NCBI GenBank assembly: GCA_029168955.1
Contig: JAPDOI010000176.1
Location: forward strand, 1,252,501 to 1,316,500
Direction of reading: 5' to 3'
DNA length: 64,000 nt
From: Aplectana chamaeleonis
Taxonomy: Eukaryota > Nematoda > Chromadorea > Rhabditida > Cosmocercidae
Shown: one piece after another, positions 46,101 through 51,888 of the stretch
How positions within the stretch are numbered: position 1 is the stretch's first letter
Layout: every line of letters begins with the position of its first letter
The notes under the pieces: generated by a model
The model's input: the letters and a program-made list of their open reading frames with translations, nothing else
What the model was told of the DNA's origin: nothing
Database searches by the model: none
Made by a program: the position numbers and the translations under genes

Positions 46101-47718
46101 ATGCCAAAGCCAACGTGGCGACCCGGCGCAAAGGCATTGAGCACTGTTGATGGAAAAGAGAGGTGAGGAGTTCGAATCCTTTCCAGGGTCGATATTTTTG
46201 CCCTTATGGAAAAGGCTCATATTCATCATTCGATGTGTTCGCGACCACAAATTTAACGTGGGAAAGCATTTTTATCAAGAAATGACATTCAGAGAAACGG
46301 AGCGCAGTCATAAAGGTCAAATTCGAAATTTTCCTCAAAATTGATTCTAAAAAGTTCAATTTGTTCGGGTTGGCAACTTTCTTCGACTGGCCTTCCCTTG
46401 TGAGGCATAACAGTTGCTGCACCACGACACCCCAATTGCAACATCAGAGAACTTTGCGGTAATTCCGCGATCAATTCTGCGGTATTTTCCTTAAAATTTT
46501 GCGGTAATTTCGTGGCAGCCACTTCTCGGCAGTTTCCTGTTGAACTCTGGTAATTTTGCAGTTTTCCTCGCTCGCGGTTGTTGCGCAGGGAGTGCTCGGT
46601 AAAATACAGTTTCGCGATAAATCCTCGGTAGATTCCAGGTAACTTCTTCTAAAGTATGGAATATGGGGATGTAAAGCGGATGGGTTAAGATAATGCTTGA
46701 AGAACACTTCGATCAAAAATCAAAGTCCTCCCCGCGCGCGCCCAACGGCGTAATAATGATTATTCGCAAAATTTTCTCTTCTTCTCATTGTTATCTGTTT
46801 TGGTTTTTGAAAATTTCGGTTCTTTCCTAATGGATAGTCTATGTTTAAGTCTTTTAGGTTACTGCATCAACGTTTAAGATCACCAGATCATCTTGGGAGA
46901 ACATAACATCTATTTTGAAGTCAAACCTACTCTGTTCCTTCGCGCGCGCGTGCGAAGCGACTAGGGAGAGAGCGAGAGAGCATGGGGGAGGACGACGCAG
47001 CGTACGTGCGCGCGCATGCGACCGGCGCAAATCAACCTCGCTCTTAAGTAGAGGGCAGGCAGAGAGTTATCGAGGGAGAATTTGCCAGAGACCACCGTCT
47101 TCTTCGTTGAATAATGCGAGGCACAGGGTGAAGCGTGCCGCAGCACGCGATTTTTACAGAGCCGCTGTAGGGCTTTTGAGGATCCATGTAACCCATGTCT
47201 CAATCATAGGTAGCGTAGATGAAACAATTGGTAAGGTTGACAATGATTAGAACGTTGTTAGTGTTAGGTGACTCCTGCACCTAGATACATCAAACCACCC
47301 AGCCCACCATTTTATTCCACTCTTCTGTATGCACAATGCATTTCTCGCCCGGAGAAAAATGGCATTTCGAAATCAAAACTCGGACGACGTTGTCGGCGGC
47401 GGCATCGTCGCTCACATACTTTACACATTACTAATGCTGACGTTATAGGATATTGGAATGCAAAGAAGCGGAATGACTCATATGAATTCTGTCCTCTCAT
47501 CGTCATTCATCAACCAGAAAACAGACCACACCGACCTGCTCATAACCCTGAGCCATCAGGCTGGCCACCATGGCTTGCTGTTGCTCGGTGGCCGGGTCGA
47601 TGACCATTGGCGTCTGATCCGCGACGCCCATCGGAACCTCATTTCCCGCCTGCTCGAAAGGTCGCAATGAGTCACGGATGAGCTCGAGCTTTTCTCTGTG
47701 CCGTCCAATGCGATAGTC
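21971..47718 (-). CDS. wts-1: wts-1 / LATS (Warts) serine-threonine kinase, 20 exons, 5' end incomplete
   Basis: Hippo-pathway NDR/LATS-class AGC kinase, cytoplasmic or cortical, which phosphorylates YAP/Yorkie when bound to MOB. Exons, 5' to 3' on the minus strand: 47718-47536, 44076-43966, 43906-43811, 43764-43700, 39372-39070, 39015-38920, 38855-38621, 38563-38298, 36386-36194, 35780-35698, 35581-35482, 35374-35309, 32593-32415, 32351-32190, 26097-26001, 25818-25725, 25308-25196, 24436-24278, 22344-22252, 22183-21971. All phases agree and give 968 codons plus TAA. Domain order: UBA, Ser/Pro-rich linker, MOB-binding region (FFMEQHVE), Gly loop GVGAFG, AMK lysine, [15 protein letters not shown]-type activation-loop insert, [17 protein letters not shown] tail (EDTSNFE) and hydrophobic motif (AFYEFTF). 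No frameshift or stop is seen. The exon upstream of 47718 is not identified, because an in-frame stop precedes that acceptor. The match to LATS is by motif recognition; orthology to wts-1 rests on the C-tail wording and is inferred. Confidence 0.93.
22252..22344 (-). CDS. wts-1: wts-1 exon: AGC C-tail
   Basis: 31 codons, phase 0/0, donor GTGAGG; the acceptor is the unusual [25 protein letters not shown] and EDTSNFE correspond to the active-site tether of the AGC tail (LATS YIPKITHPTDTSNFD). Confidence 0.92.
22564..24050. mobile_element. Possible element with CTCAGnCAATAGCAGG ends
   Basis: CTCAGACAATAGCAGGCCC (22564) and CCTGCTATTGCCTGAG (24050) are complementary. The interior near each end has CGGGCGCAAC / GAGCGCAAC words. 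It lies in the last large wts-1 intron. Only the ends support it. Confidence 0.45.
24278..24436 (-). CDS. wts-1: wts-1 exon: end of kinase C-lobe
   Basis: 53 codons, acceptor CTATTCCAG, donor GTAAGA, phase 0/0. Contains [29 protein letters not shown] and the EHPWFR terminus of the catalytic fold. Confidence 0.95.
25196..25308 (-). CDS. wts-1: wts-1 exon: kinase C-lobe
   Basis: 113 bases (2 + 37 codons), acceptor TGTTTCAG, donor [26 protein letters not shown] and [17 protein letters not shown] match LATS ([18 protein letters not shown]). Confidence 0.96.
25413..25515. mobile_element. Foldback MITE family C, partial copy
   Basis: AGTCGGCGCGGATCGCACTG, ACTTTGCGTTCCC and CATATGTTGTAACATACGAG match 48935-49081. 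The right end is not recognisable. Located in the intron between the kinase C-lobe and APE exons. Confidence 0.65.
25725..25818 (-). CDS. wts-1: wts-1 exon: activation-loop phosphosite and APE
   Basis: 94 bases (31 codons + 1), acceptor TTCAATTCAG, donor [25 protein letters not shown] ends in APE. The Ser in AHSVVG is equivalent to human LATS1 S909. The family usually has GTPNY; this copy has GTGNY. Confidence 0.95.
26001..26097 (-). CDS. wts-1: wts-1 exon: activation-loop insert
   Basis: 97 bases (1 + 32 codons), acceptor TTCTTCAG, donor [25 protein letters not shown] and [10 protein letters not shown] form the long insert that LATS/NDR kinases carry between DFG and APE. The preceding exon ends in phase 2 and this one supplies the completing G. 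Confidence 0.88.
26098..28114 (-). other. Intron sequence between retrotransposon and activation-loop exon
   Basis: Non-coding part of the 6.1-kb wts-1 intron. It includes a foldback relative at 26567-26950 and GC-rich sequence at 26.98-27.42 kb whose overlapping open frames look like composition effects. No gene recognised. Confidence 0.6.
26567..26950. mobile_element. Foldback MITE family C, diverged copy with extra interior
   Basis: ACAGTCGGCATGGATCC start, AACTCGGTGCACACATTTTA and CAAGTTTGCGCCAACGGC. ATTTTGGTTCCCTCT at 26588 is answered by AGAGGGAACCAAAAT at 26939. About 230 bases of unrelated interior suggest an insertion. Confidence 0.6.
28154..28460 (-). pseudogene. Retrotransposon C-terminal Cys/His box
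   Basis: [16 protein letters not shown], then [20 protein letters not shown] and [19 protein letters not shown], ending at a TGA 20 bases before the (GAA)n tail. This Cys/His box followed by DLW is the usual end of many insect and nematode RT proteins of this group. Confidence 0.85.
28454..29520 (-). pseudogene. Retrotransposon RT palm/thumb with altered active site
   Basis: [18 protein letters not shown] holds the first catalytic Asp and [20 protein letters not shown] is intact. The YADD box reads [10 protein letters not shown], with GAA at 29215-29217 in place of an Asp codon. Thumb motif [14 protein letters not shown] follows. The frame shifts near 28.46 kb. Confidence 0.9.
29530..29933 (-). 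pseudogene. Retrotransposon RT fingers segment
   Basis: RT motifs 0-2: [52 protein letters not shown] and [18 protein letters not shown] one-base shift near 29.53 kb separates it from the palm. Confidence 0.9.
29896..30870 (-). pseudogene. Retrotransposon endonuclease C-terminal half and linker
   Basis: Endonuclease motifs [11 protein letters not shown] (Asp/Asn pair) and [12 protein letters not shown] (catalytic His) are followed by the long linker before the RT ([29 protein letters not shown]). The frame ends near 29.93 kb, where an adjacent frame takes over. Confidence 0.88.
30807..31425 (-). pseudogene. Retrotransposon N-terminal part: PHD finger and endonuclease start
   Basis: The frame carries a PHD-type zinc finger (CATC ... 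CFGC ... HLSC ... CVIC, about 31225-31370). Endonuclease motifs follow: [14 protein letters not shown], then the catalytic Glu in [11 protein letters not shown]. The frame then runs out near 30.81 kb, where the protein continues in another frame. Confidence 0.85.
31581..32189 (-). other. Intron sequence upstream of the retrotransposon
   Basis: Remaining part of the wts-1 intron. Nothing recognised. Confidence 0.5.
32190..32351 (-). CDS. wts-1: wts-1 exon: catalytic loop and DFG
   Basis: 162 bases (1 + 53 codons + 2), acceptor CACTTCAG, donor GTGAGT. Contains [30 protein letters not shown] (catalytic Asp) and [16 protein letters not shown] (metal-binding DFG, LATS signature CTG-RWTH). Spaced from the preceding exon by a 63-base intron. 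Confidence 0.97.
32415..32593 (-). CDS. wts-1: wts-1 exon: kinase N-lobe
   Basis: 179 bases (59 codons + 2), acceptor TTTTACAG, donor [23 protein letters not shown] includes the alphaC region, then [20 protein letters not shown] (hinge) and GIFEEKLA. This is near-diagnostic for LATS/Warts. Confidence 0.97.
32894..33012. mobile_element. Foldback MITE family F, copy 1
   Basis: GGGATCATACTTCCCGCGAT...; CGGTCGATATGGATG and CATAGCATCGCGTCGCTCGT are shared with 49144-49263. Confidence 0.72.
33513..33908. mobile_element. GC-rich foldback (MITE-like) family, copy 1
   Basis: 396 bases with terminal inverted repeats of about 40 bases (CTTAGGCGTCATTCATAGTC ... its complement ending GAATGACGCCTTA). The interior carries GCCGCCCAAACCGCCGTGG and a unique AT-rich core. 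No coding capacity. Confidence 0.85.
34208..34608. mobile_element. GC-rich foldback family, copy 2, inverted to copy 1
   Basis: 401 bases with the same interior as 33513-33908 in opposite orientation: CCACGGCGGTTTGGGCGGCG, and the core with TGGCTTGCATTTGCGTGTGC. The right end is GGGGACTATGAAAGATACC. Confidence 0.85.
35309..35374 (-). CDS. wts-1: wts-1 exon: catalytic lysine
   Basis: 22 codons, acceptor GCTTTCAG, donor GTGAGG, phase 0/0. [17 protein letters not shown] carries the ATP-anchoring lysine (AMK) and the KKDV motif typical of LATS. Confidence 0.95.
35482..35581 (-). CDS. wts-1: wts-1 exon: kinase start and glycine loop
   Basis: 100 bases (1 + 33 codons), donor GTGGGT. The acceptor is the unusual TTCTTGAG. 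Contains [12 protein letters not shown], then the glycine loop [13 protein letters not shown], parallel to LATS RLKRAKMDKSMF...GIGAFGEV. Confidence 0.95.
35698..35780 (-). CDS. wts-1: wts-1 exon: MOB-binding helices
   Basis: 83 bases (27 codons + 2), acceptor TTTTACAG, donor GTATTC. Contains [19 protein letters not shown] and QQKES, the second basic helix of the NDR/LATS N-terminal regulatory region. Confidence 0.93.
36194..36386 (-). CDS. wts-1: wts-1 exon: start of MOB-binding N-terminal region
   Basis: 193 bases (1 + 64 codons), acceptor CTATTTAG, donor GTATGT. Contains [15 protein letters not shown] and the hallmark [19 protein letters not shown], matching the [17 protein letters not shown] helix that binds MOB1. 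Confidence 0.93.
36387..38297 (-). other. wts-1 intron of 1.9 kb
   Basis: AT-rich, with T and A homopolymer runs. I see no gene, clear repeat or RNA in it. Confidence 0.6.
38298..38563 (-). CDS. wts-1: wts-1 exon: linker region
   Basis: 266 bases (88 codons + 2), acceptor TTTGCAG, donor GTTAGT. Contains [17 protein letters not shown] and [16 protein letters not shown]. It continues in phase into the MOB-binding exon. Confidence 0.8.
38621..38855 (-). CDS. wts-1: wts-1 exon: linker region
   Basis: 235 bases (1 + 78 codons), acceptor ATATTTCAG, donor GTGAGG, ends in phase 0. Contains [16 protein letters not shown] and [12 protein letters not shown]. It is separated from the next exon by a 57-base intron that leaves the reading frame open if retained. 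Confidence 0.8.
38920..39015 (-). CDS. wts-1: wts-1 exon: Gln/Tyr-rich linker
   Basis: 96 bases, acceptor TTTTCAG, donor GTTTGC, phase 2 in and 2 out. Codes [17 protein letters not shown], then [12 protein letters not shown]. Adjacent introns are 54 and 64 bases long. Confidence 0.78.
39070..39372 (-). CDS. wts-1: wts-1 exon: Ser/Thr/Pro-rich linker
   Basis: 303 bases (1 + 100 codons + 2), acceptor TTATTCTAG, donor GTGAGT. Low-complexity Ser/Thr/Ala/Pro sequence beginning [16 protein letters not shown] and ending in the YHRTHVHIS region. Such a poorly conserved linker between UBA and MOB-binding region is usual in LATS kinases. No PPxY motif is present. Confidence 0.8.
41276..42332 (+). mobile_element. 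mariner element, decayed, flanked by TA
   Basis: Flanking TA dinucleotides at 41274-41275 and 42333-42334, ends CCAGGTT...AACCTGG. It is 1057 bases, shorter than the usual 1.25-1.3 kb, because the stretch after the third catalytic residue is lost and only about 7 bases of the right terminal repeat remain. It inserted into a copy of the GC-rich foldback family, whose halves lie on each side. Confidence 0.88.
41443..42325 (+). pseudogene. mariner transposase pseudogene
   Basis: Readable segments: [17 protein letters not shown] (helix-turn-helix), [26 protein letters not shown] (first catalytic Asp), [11 protein letters not shown] (second Asp) and HPPYSPD. The third-Asp position (expected PSD) reads PSE. 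Several in-frame stops and at least one frameshift near the ATG make it non-functional. Confidence 0.88.
42690..42905. repeat. Dispersed repeat related to 14515-14690
   Basis: Shares GTCGCCGAGCG, GACAAAAATGTTT and GGCGCGTCGGTCGCCCC with the region near 14.6 kb. Lies in a wts-1 intron next to the split foldback. Confidence 0.5.
43700..43764 (-). CDS. wts-1: wts-1 exon: short linker exon
   Basis: 65 bases, acceptor TTTTTTCAG, donor GTGATT. Codes [15 protein letters not shown] and a few residues more, and ends in phase 2 (AG). The next exon, 4.3 kb away, begins with the single base that completes this codon, which supports the join. Confidence 0.68.
43811..43906 (-). CDS. wts-1: wts-1 exon: post-UBA linker
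   Basis: 32 codons ([18 protein letters not shown] onward), acceptor ATATTAG, donor GTAAAA, phase 0/0. Flanked by very short introns (59 bases upstream, 46 bases downstream), which is typical of nematodes. The residues themselves are not diagnostic; the exon is called by phase, splice sites and position. Confidence 0.7.
43966..44076 (-). CDS. wts-1: wts-1 exon: second half of UBA domain
   Basis: 37 codons, acceptor TTTAG, donor GTCTGT after AAT, phase 0/0. It starts [14 protein letters not shown] and goes on to [11 protein letters not shown]. This completes the three-helix UBA begun in the preceding exon and is comparable to the LATS UBA (second helix xxALxxT, third helix AAIEFI). Confidence 0.82.
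44077..47535 (-). other. wts-1 intron splitting the UBA domain (3.46 kb)
   Basis: Non-coding between two UBA half-exons. It holds a CCTTTAAGG-type repeat end near 45.0-45.1 kb, a 14-base direct duplication TCTAGAAAGAACCT near 45.57-45.61 kb, CG/GA-rich low-complexity sequence near 46.93-47.03 kb, and no other feature I can name. Confidence 0.7.
47536..47718 (-). CDS. wts-1: wts-1 exon: N-terminal conserved box and first half of UBA
   Basis: 61 codons between TTTTCAG and a GTCGGT donor, phase 0 at both ends. It carries [15 protein letters not shown], matching the LATS box that precedes the UBA (xLQEIRNSLLPF in vertebrates), then a Gln-rich [16 protein letters not shown], the first UBA helix with its loop (MxxLxxxGY). 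An in-frame TAG lies just upstream of the acceptor with no ATG between, so at least one more 5' coding exon must exist. Confidence 0.85.
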
Positions 47719-47969
47719 CTGAAAAGCACGAAGTTTATGAGTGCGTTGACAATGCCTTTTAACGGCTGGCTACATTTCAGAGTCTTTATAAAGATAAGAC
47801 AGATACAGATCTTTATACAGATAAGGATAATAGAGGACAAAATTGAAAGGATTCTTGACCACAGAAGAACGTTCTGGGATTGACCAGCTGCAAGTTAGAG
47901 AGTAGGCCAGTGCTGTACTTGAGCCGGATCTCTGACGGAAATCGCTGCAGACGTACCGGAAATCTCCCG

Positions 47970-48203
47970 GGGCCGGATTCATCAACGCGTGGGTTTGGGT
48001 AGCGGTAAAGGCGTCGGCACTTTTGATGGTTACCCTGTGCAAGCGGGAGATCGCTAACCAGTCGTGCCCACTTCTAACCCAGCTAAGAGGCAGGGGCAAG
48101 TGATACACTGCTCGGCTACGAGACGGTCTGCCCTTGCGGTTAATCATCAAAAGCGCCGACGCCTTTACCGCTACCCTAACCCACGCGTTCATGAATTCGG
48201 CCC
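47970..48203. mobile_element. Foldback element, about 234 bases
   Basis: GGGCCGGATTCATCAACGCG / CGCGTTCATGAATTCGGCCC arms and GGGTAGCGGTAAAGGCGTCG / its complement, with a unique loop. Confidence 0.85.
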
Positions 48204-48934
48204 CCGAAAACCTACCGCGAAACCTCGGCTCCGCGATCATTAGTTTCAAGTCTGCAAAGCCGTAAACCAGCCCTGAACCTGCCGGACAGCAAAGGTGCGA
48301 AGGTGTGGGACGGGGTTCACAGCCAGCAACCCATCTTGCTAAAAAAAACCAGTCAAATATGTCGAGGAATCTACGCAGTAACTCGACGTGCAACAGCCAT
48401 CAACTTACCAAGGTTTATCAGTCTGCTCAAGAATTTACCACTACCAACGTCCAAGAAGCGGTTATATAGACTTCAGAAATCGTAGAGAAAGTCTGTCCGA
48501 ATGAGACTCTCTATCCACTCGGTCGGCGTGCGCGTCCAACGGGTCTCGCGGAAGCACTTTTCAAACGAGCCTTTGTGCAACTGCCGATAGCTGGCTGATG
48601 TATTGTTCAGTATGCGTCTTAGAATCACGCTAATCGATTTACAGGTCTGAAAAAAAGCCAGCACACGGTACGCTAATGAAAATGATTTTCCGTCCCGATT
48701 TTTTTCCAAACAAGTAGAATATTAGGTCAACATAAGTTGCTTGACTGAAAGAGAAGGACAGTTGATGTACAGGCTATAAAACGGCGAAACTTGGTTCCTA
48801 CGCGCGCTGGTGTGGAGCGGAGGTTAGAGACAGTGAGGGAGCGTAGGGCCGACGGAGGCCGAGGCGTCGCTCGCGCCGCTCGTGCCTCGAGTGGTGTGAA
48901 TTTCGACGTTTTATAGAGGGTACGACTCATGCCT
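48204..48934. other. No gene recognised
   Basis: Open frames only. This is the region where an upstream wts-1 exon could lie, but I found none with N-terminal LATS motifs. Confidence 0.45.
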
Positions 48935-49081
48935 ACAGTTGGCGCGGATAGCACTGAAACTCTCAGCTCCTTTAACGGTTGGCGCAAAGTCGGTGCACAT
49001 ATGTTATAACATAGATGCACCGAGTTTGCACTAACCTTCAATACGGAGCTAAAAGTATCAGTCTGATCCGTGCCGATTGTA
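48935..49081. mobile_element. Foldback MITE family C, full copy
   Basis: TACAGTTGGCGCGGATAGCA ... TGATCCGTGCCGATTGTA. The middle is GGTGCACATATGTTATAACA with TGCACCGAGTTTGCACTAAC. Confidence 0.82.
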
Positions 49082-49143
49082 CAAATTACCATGAGAGCAG
49101 AATTCTTGCCTCAAATTTCCGTCTCGTGAAGTCGTCCTAAGGC

Positions 49144-49263
49144 CGGAATCATACTTGCCGCGACCAGCGACGCCGACAGTGCATATCGGGCATATCGATT
49201 TGCGGTCGATATTGAAAGTGAACATTGCATCGCGTCGCTTGTCGCTGGAAGTACGAACCCAGG
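49144..49263. mobile_element. Foldback MITE family F, copy 2
   Basis: CGGAATCATACTTGCCGCGA...; TTGCGGTCGATATTGAAAGT and CATTGCATCGCGTCGCTTGT, with mirrored ends (CGACCAGCGAC / GTCGCTTGTCGC). Confidence 0.75.
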
Positions 49264-49929
49264 CTAAGGCGCTATTCATACTACTCAACGCCGGTGTATT
49301 CTACGGAGCCTAGAAAACCTCACTCTCCCAGCACTCACCCCGCACGATAGAATGATACCGCTCTCAGAAATCAGAGTATTTCCATGGAGTTTATATATGA
49401 ATAATGACTGATAACGCTAGCAGTCGTTGTTCTTCTAGAAACTCCATGGAAATACTCCGATTTCTGAGAGCGGTATCATTCACTCGTGCGGGATGAATGC
49501 TCGGAGAATTAGGTTTTCTAGGCTTCGTAGACTACATCCTCAACGCCAGCGCGGTACGCGGGCGTGGCGTTAGAGTATGAATACTTTCCAAGCGCGTGAC
49601 GCGCGTGCCGCGCTTGCAGAGACTATGAATACTCCAGCGGCGACGCCTAGGCGGAGCAGAAAAAACGGGCTCAAGTTCTCCAGACAACCAAATTCTGTAC
49701 ATGCGTTCACCACCCCGATAGCAGAGTATAGTAATGGAATTAATTATTAAGAAACGGAATGAAATTGATGATGATTCAGTAGTGAAAACGGTTAAAAAGC
49801 CGTTACGGCCATCGCCGCCATGGCGGAGCTGGCGTCACGCGCGTGCCGCGCGGAAGAGGCGTCGGACCATTCATACACAAACGCCACGCGCGTGCCGCGC
49901 TGGCGTTGAGTGGTGCGAATAGCGCCTAA
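49264..49929. mobile_element. GC-rich foldback related to copies 1-3, carrying a nested foldback
   Basis: Ends CTAAGGCGCTATTCATACTA ... complement ending GCGAATAGCGCCTAAG. Interior CGCGTGCCGCGC motifs link it to the 33-34 kb family. A different palindrome (49295-49536) sits just inside the left end; removing it restores a normal foldback. Confidence 0.82.
49295..49536. mobile_element. Nested foldback element, about 242 bases
   Basis: Nearly perfect inverted arms of about 100 bases: TGTATTCTACGGAGCCTAG ... CTAGGCTTCGTAGACTACA, with matching inner tracts (GATACCGCTCTCAGAAATC and its complement). Confidence 0.85.
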
Positions 49930-50149
49930 GGGGCTCCTAGCCATCTTTATCTCTCCTTAGCATGTGGATGGAAGAAAAAAAACAGGACGGAGTGGAAAAG
50001 CGTGGCTTCCTTCAATCCATTCAATTGCTGTCGCTGCAAGTTGATGCTCCTTGCTGATGTGAAACCCAAAGGATGTGTGCTCATTTGATTTTTTTTCGTT
50101 GTTTTTGTTTTTTCTTCCGTCACATGAGCTTTGCTTTCAATTTTTGTGT

Positions 50150-50202
50150 TTTTGGGCATGCCCGAAAGGGTGTATATAAATAAATAAGTAAATAAATAAA
50201 TC
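50150..50202. repeat. Retroposon-like 3' tail
   Basis: GGGCATGCCCGAAAGGGTGT, then TATATAAATAAATAAGTAAA..., an (AAATA)n-type tail as left by non-LTR or SINE insertions. The body upstream was not identified. Confidence 0.4.
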
Positions 50203-51888
50203 AGCGCAAGCAACATTATTAAAGAGAATGCTAAAAGTTTTCGAAAGCTGTTATCTATTGGCAACCCTCTAACGCTCGTTCCTTTCTGATATAAAGAGCC
50301 CATAAACACTAGGATCCCTGATAGGCATTCGAGTTTTCCTTAACAAACAAACTATTCATATGATGTCATTTGCCGTAACCTTTCCGGAAAGAACGAGACG
50401 AATGACTCAAACCTATACAAACGAATTCCGTTTCATTACGGTCATGTGGTCGTAAACATTTAATGATTCATACCACACAATAAAATGGAGACTACGGCAG
50501 TGAGAACTGCCATCATTCCGGCCCACCTGAAAGTCAAAGGGAAAAGAGTCGTCAAAGATCAGGATGGTTAAAGACCTCCATAAAAATAAGAGATTTTGCC
50601 CTTTCTGTTGACAATACCGGTCATAGGTGCTCAATTAAAAAGAGAAAGTTATCGTAGCATGTGACCGAAACAAAAATTCAACATCTTCAAAAAAACGGTG
50701 TCACGGACGGAAATATTCATTACCAAGAGCATCGAAAAAGGTGGTACTCTGAAAGAAGACTGGAGAATGAGTAAACGCTACAGGAAGCATTAATTGAAGC
50801 AGTATTTTTGTGTTTAATAAGTCAAAATAATAAAACTTTTATTTATTTTTATATTTTTAATGAAAACATTTATTTAATGAAGAAGCGGGACCAAATTCCA
50901 AAAAAATGTATAAGACCTAGGTGATCACGATTTTCTAATTTTTTTTACGCTCCGCGTAGGTGGATTTTTTTTTTGGCATTTTAGGGCTTTCAATGAAGAT
51001 AAAATCCTTGGAACTTCTATTTTATTTTTGTGATCAACTCTACACTCCCTACCGACGAGCCTCAGGGAGTGTCAGGTCAACTTCAACTAGAAACGCCACA
51101 AATTTTTCAATTTTGCAAAATATTTTTATGCCCCCCCCCCATTTTCCAATTTTTTTTGAAATTTTCTTGTCCCACTTGCTGTCCTACATGGCACTGACTG
51201 CTTAACCTTTATGTTTAGTAAACAAGTTTTTCTGGTCCGTTTTTCTTCTCGCGAAGCTCAGAACCACAGCAATCGGGGTATGTCATAGAATCTTGCAGAG
51301 CACTAATAGCACCACCTTCGAAATAGGCGTATCATATGTATGTTGAATGGAGGTTGTGAATATTGTGGAGAGTTTGTATTTATTATTTATCTAAAAAATT
51401 ATATTTATTGTATGCACTTTGTAACGACGAAAACCTTATAGAAGAAAGTTTGCATTTCGCACGACGCAAAAGTACAACAACTCTTGGGAAACAAGGAAAT
51501 GTCTCGAGACGATCGCCAGAATTCACCGATTTCGCCTATACTTTTATGAAATCGGTTCAGGGTGATGCTATTTGTAAACTTTCTCGGTAGATTTCACCTG
51601 ACCTTTGACGAAAAGCCACTGGAAGTAGTTCCAAGTTTATATTGGGTCCAAAACCGCTCAACGCCCCCTGGTTGCCTTAGAGTCCTACGAAGCTTGAAGA
51701 CTCTTCCCAATATCCAAAACGTGATACGCATATTCCGACGACCTTATTATAATTATGTGCCACAAGCAATATCAATTGCTAGTAGATCAGATTTATACTT
51801 ATAAGTAGGCATCGTGAACCGGTAAATTCTCACAAGGAAAGCGCAAATGGTCGGTCGAGTCGTTTAACGAAAAAAAAAACAACTTATA
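50203..51888. other. AT-rich intergenic sequence
   Basis: No gene recognised. Long A and T runs and a C10 run near 51131. Confidence 0.5.

Noticed and set aside
46140..46195. tRNA-like B box GAGTTCGAATCC
   Set aside because: A T-arm can be drawn, but no matching acceptor stem, D arm or A box lies at tRNA distance upstream.
47770..48393. Long minus-strand frame just upstream of the first wts-1 exon found
   Set aside because: It runs through the 47970-48203 foldback and is not in frame with the UBA exon; no LATS N-terminal motif.
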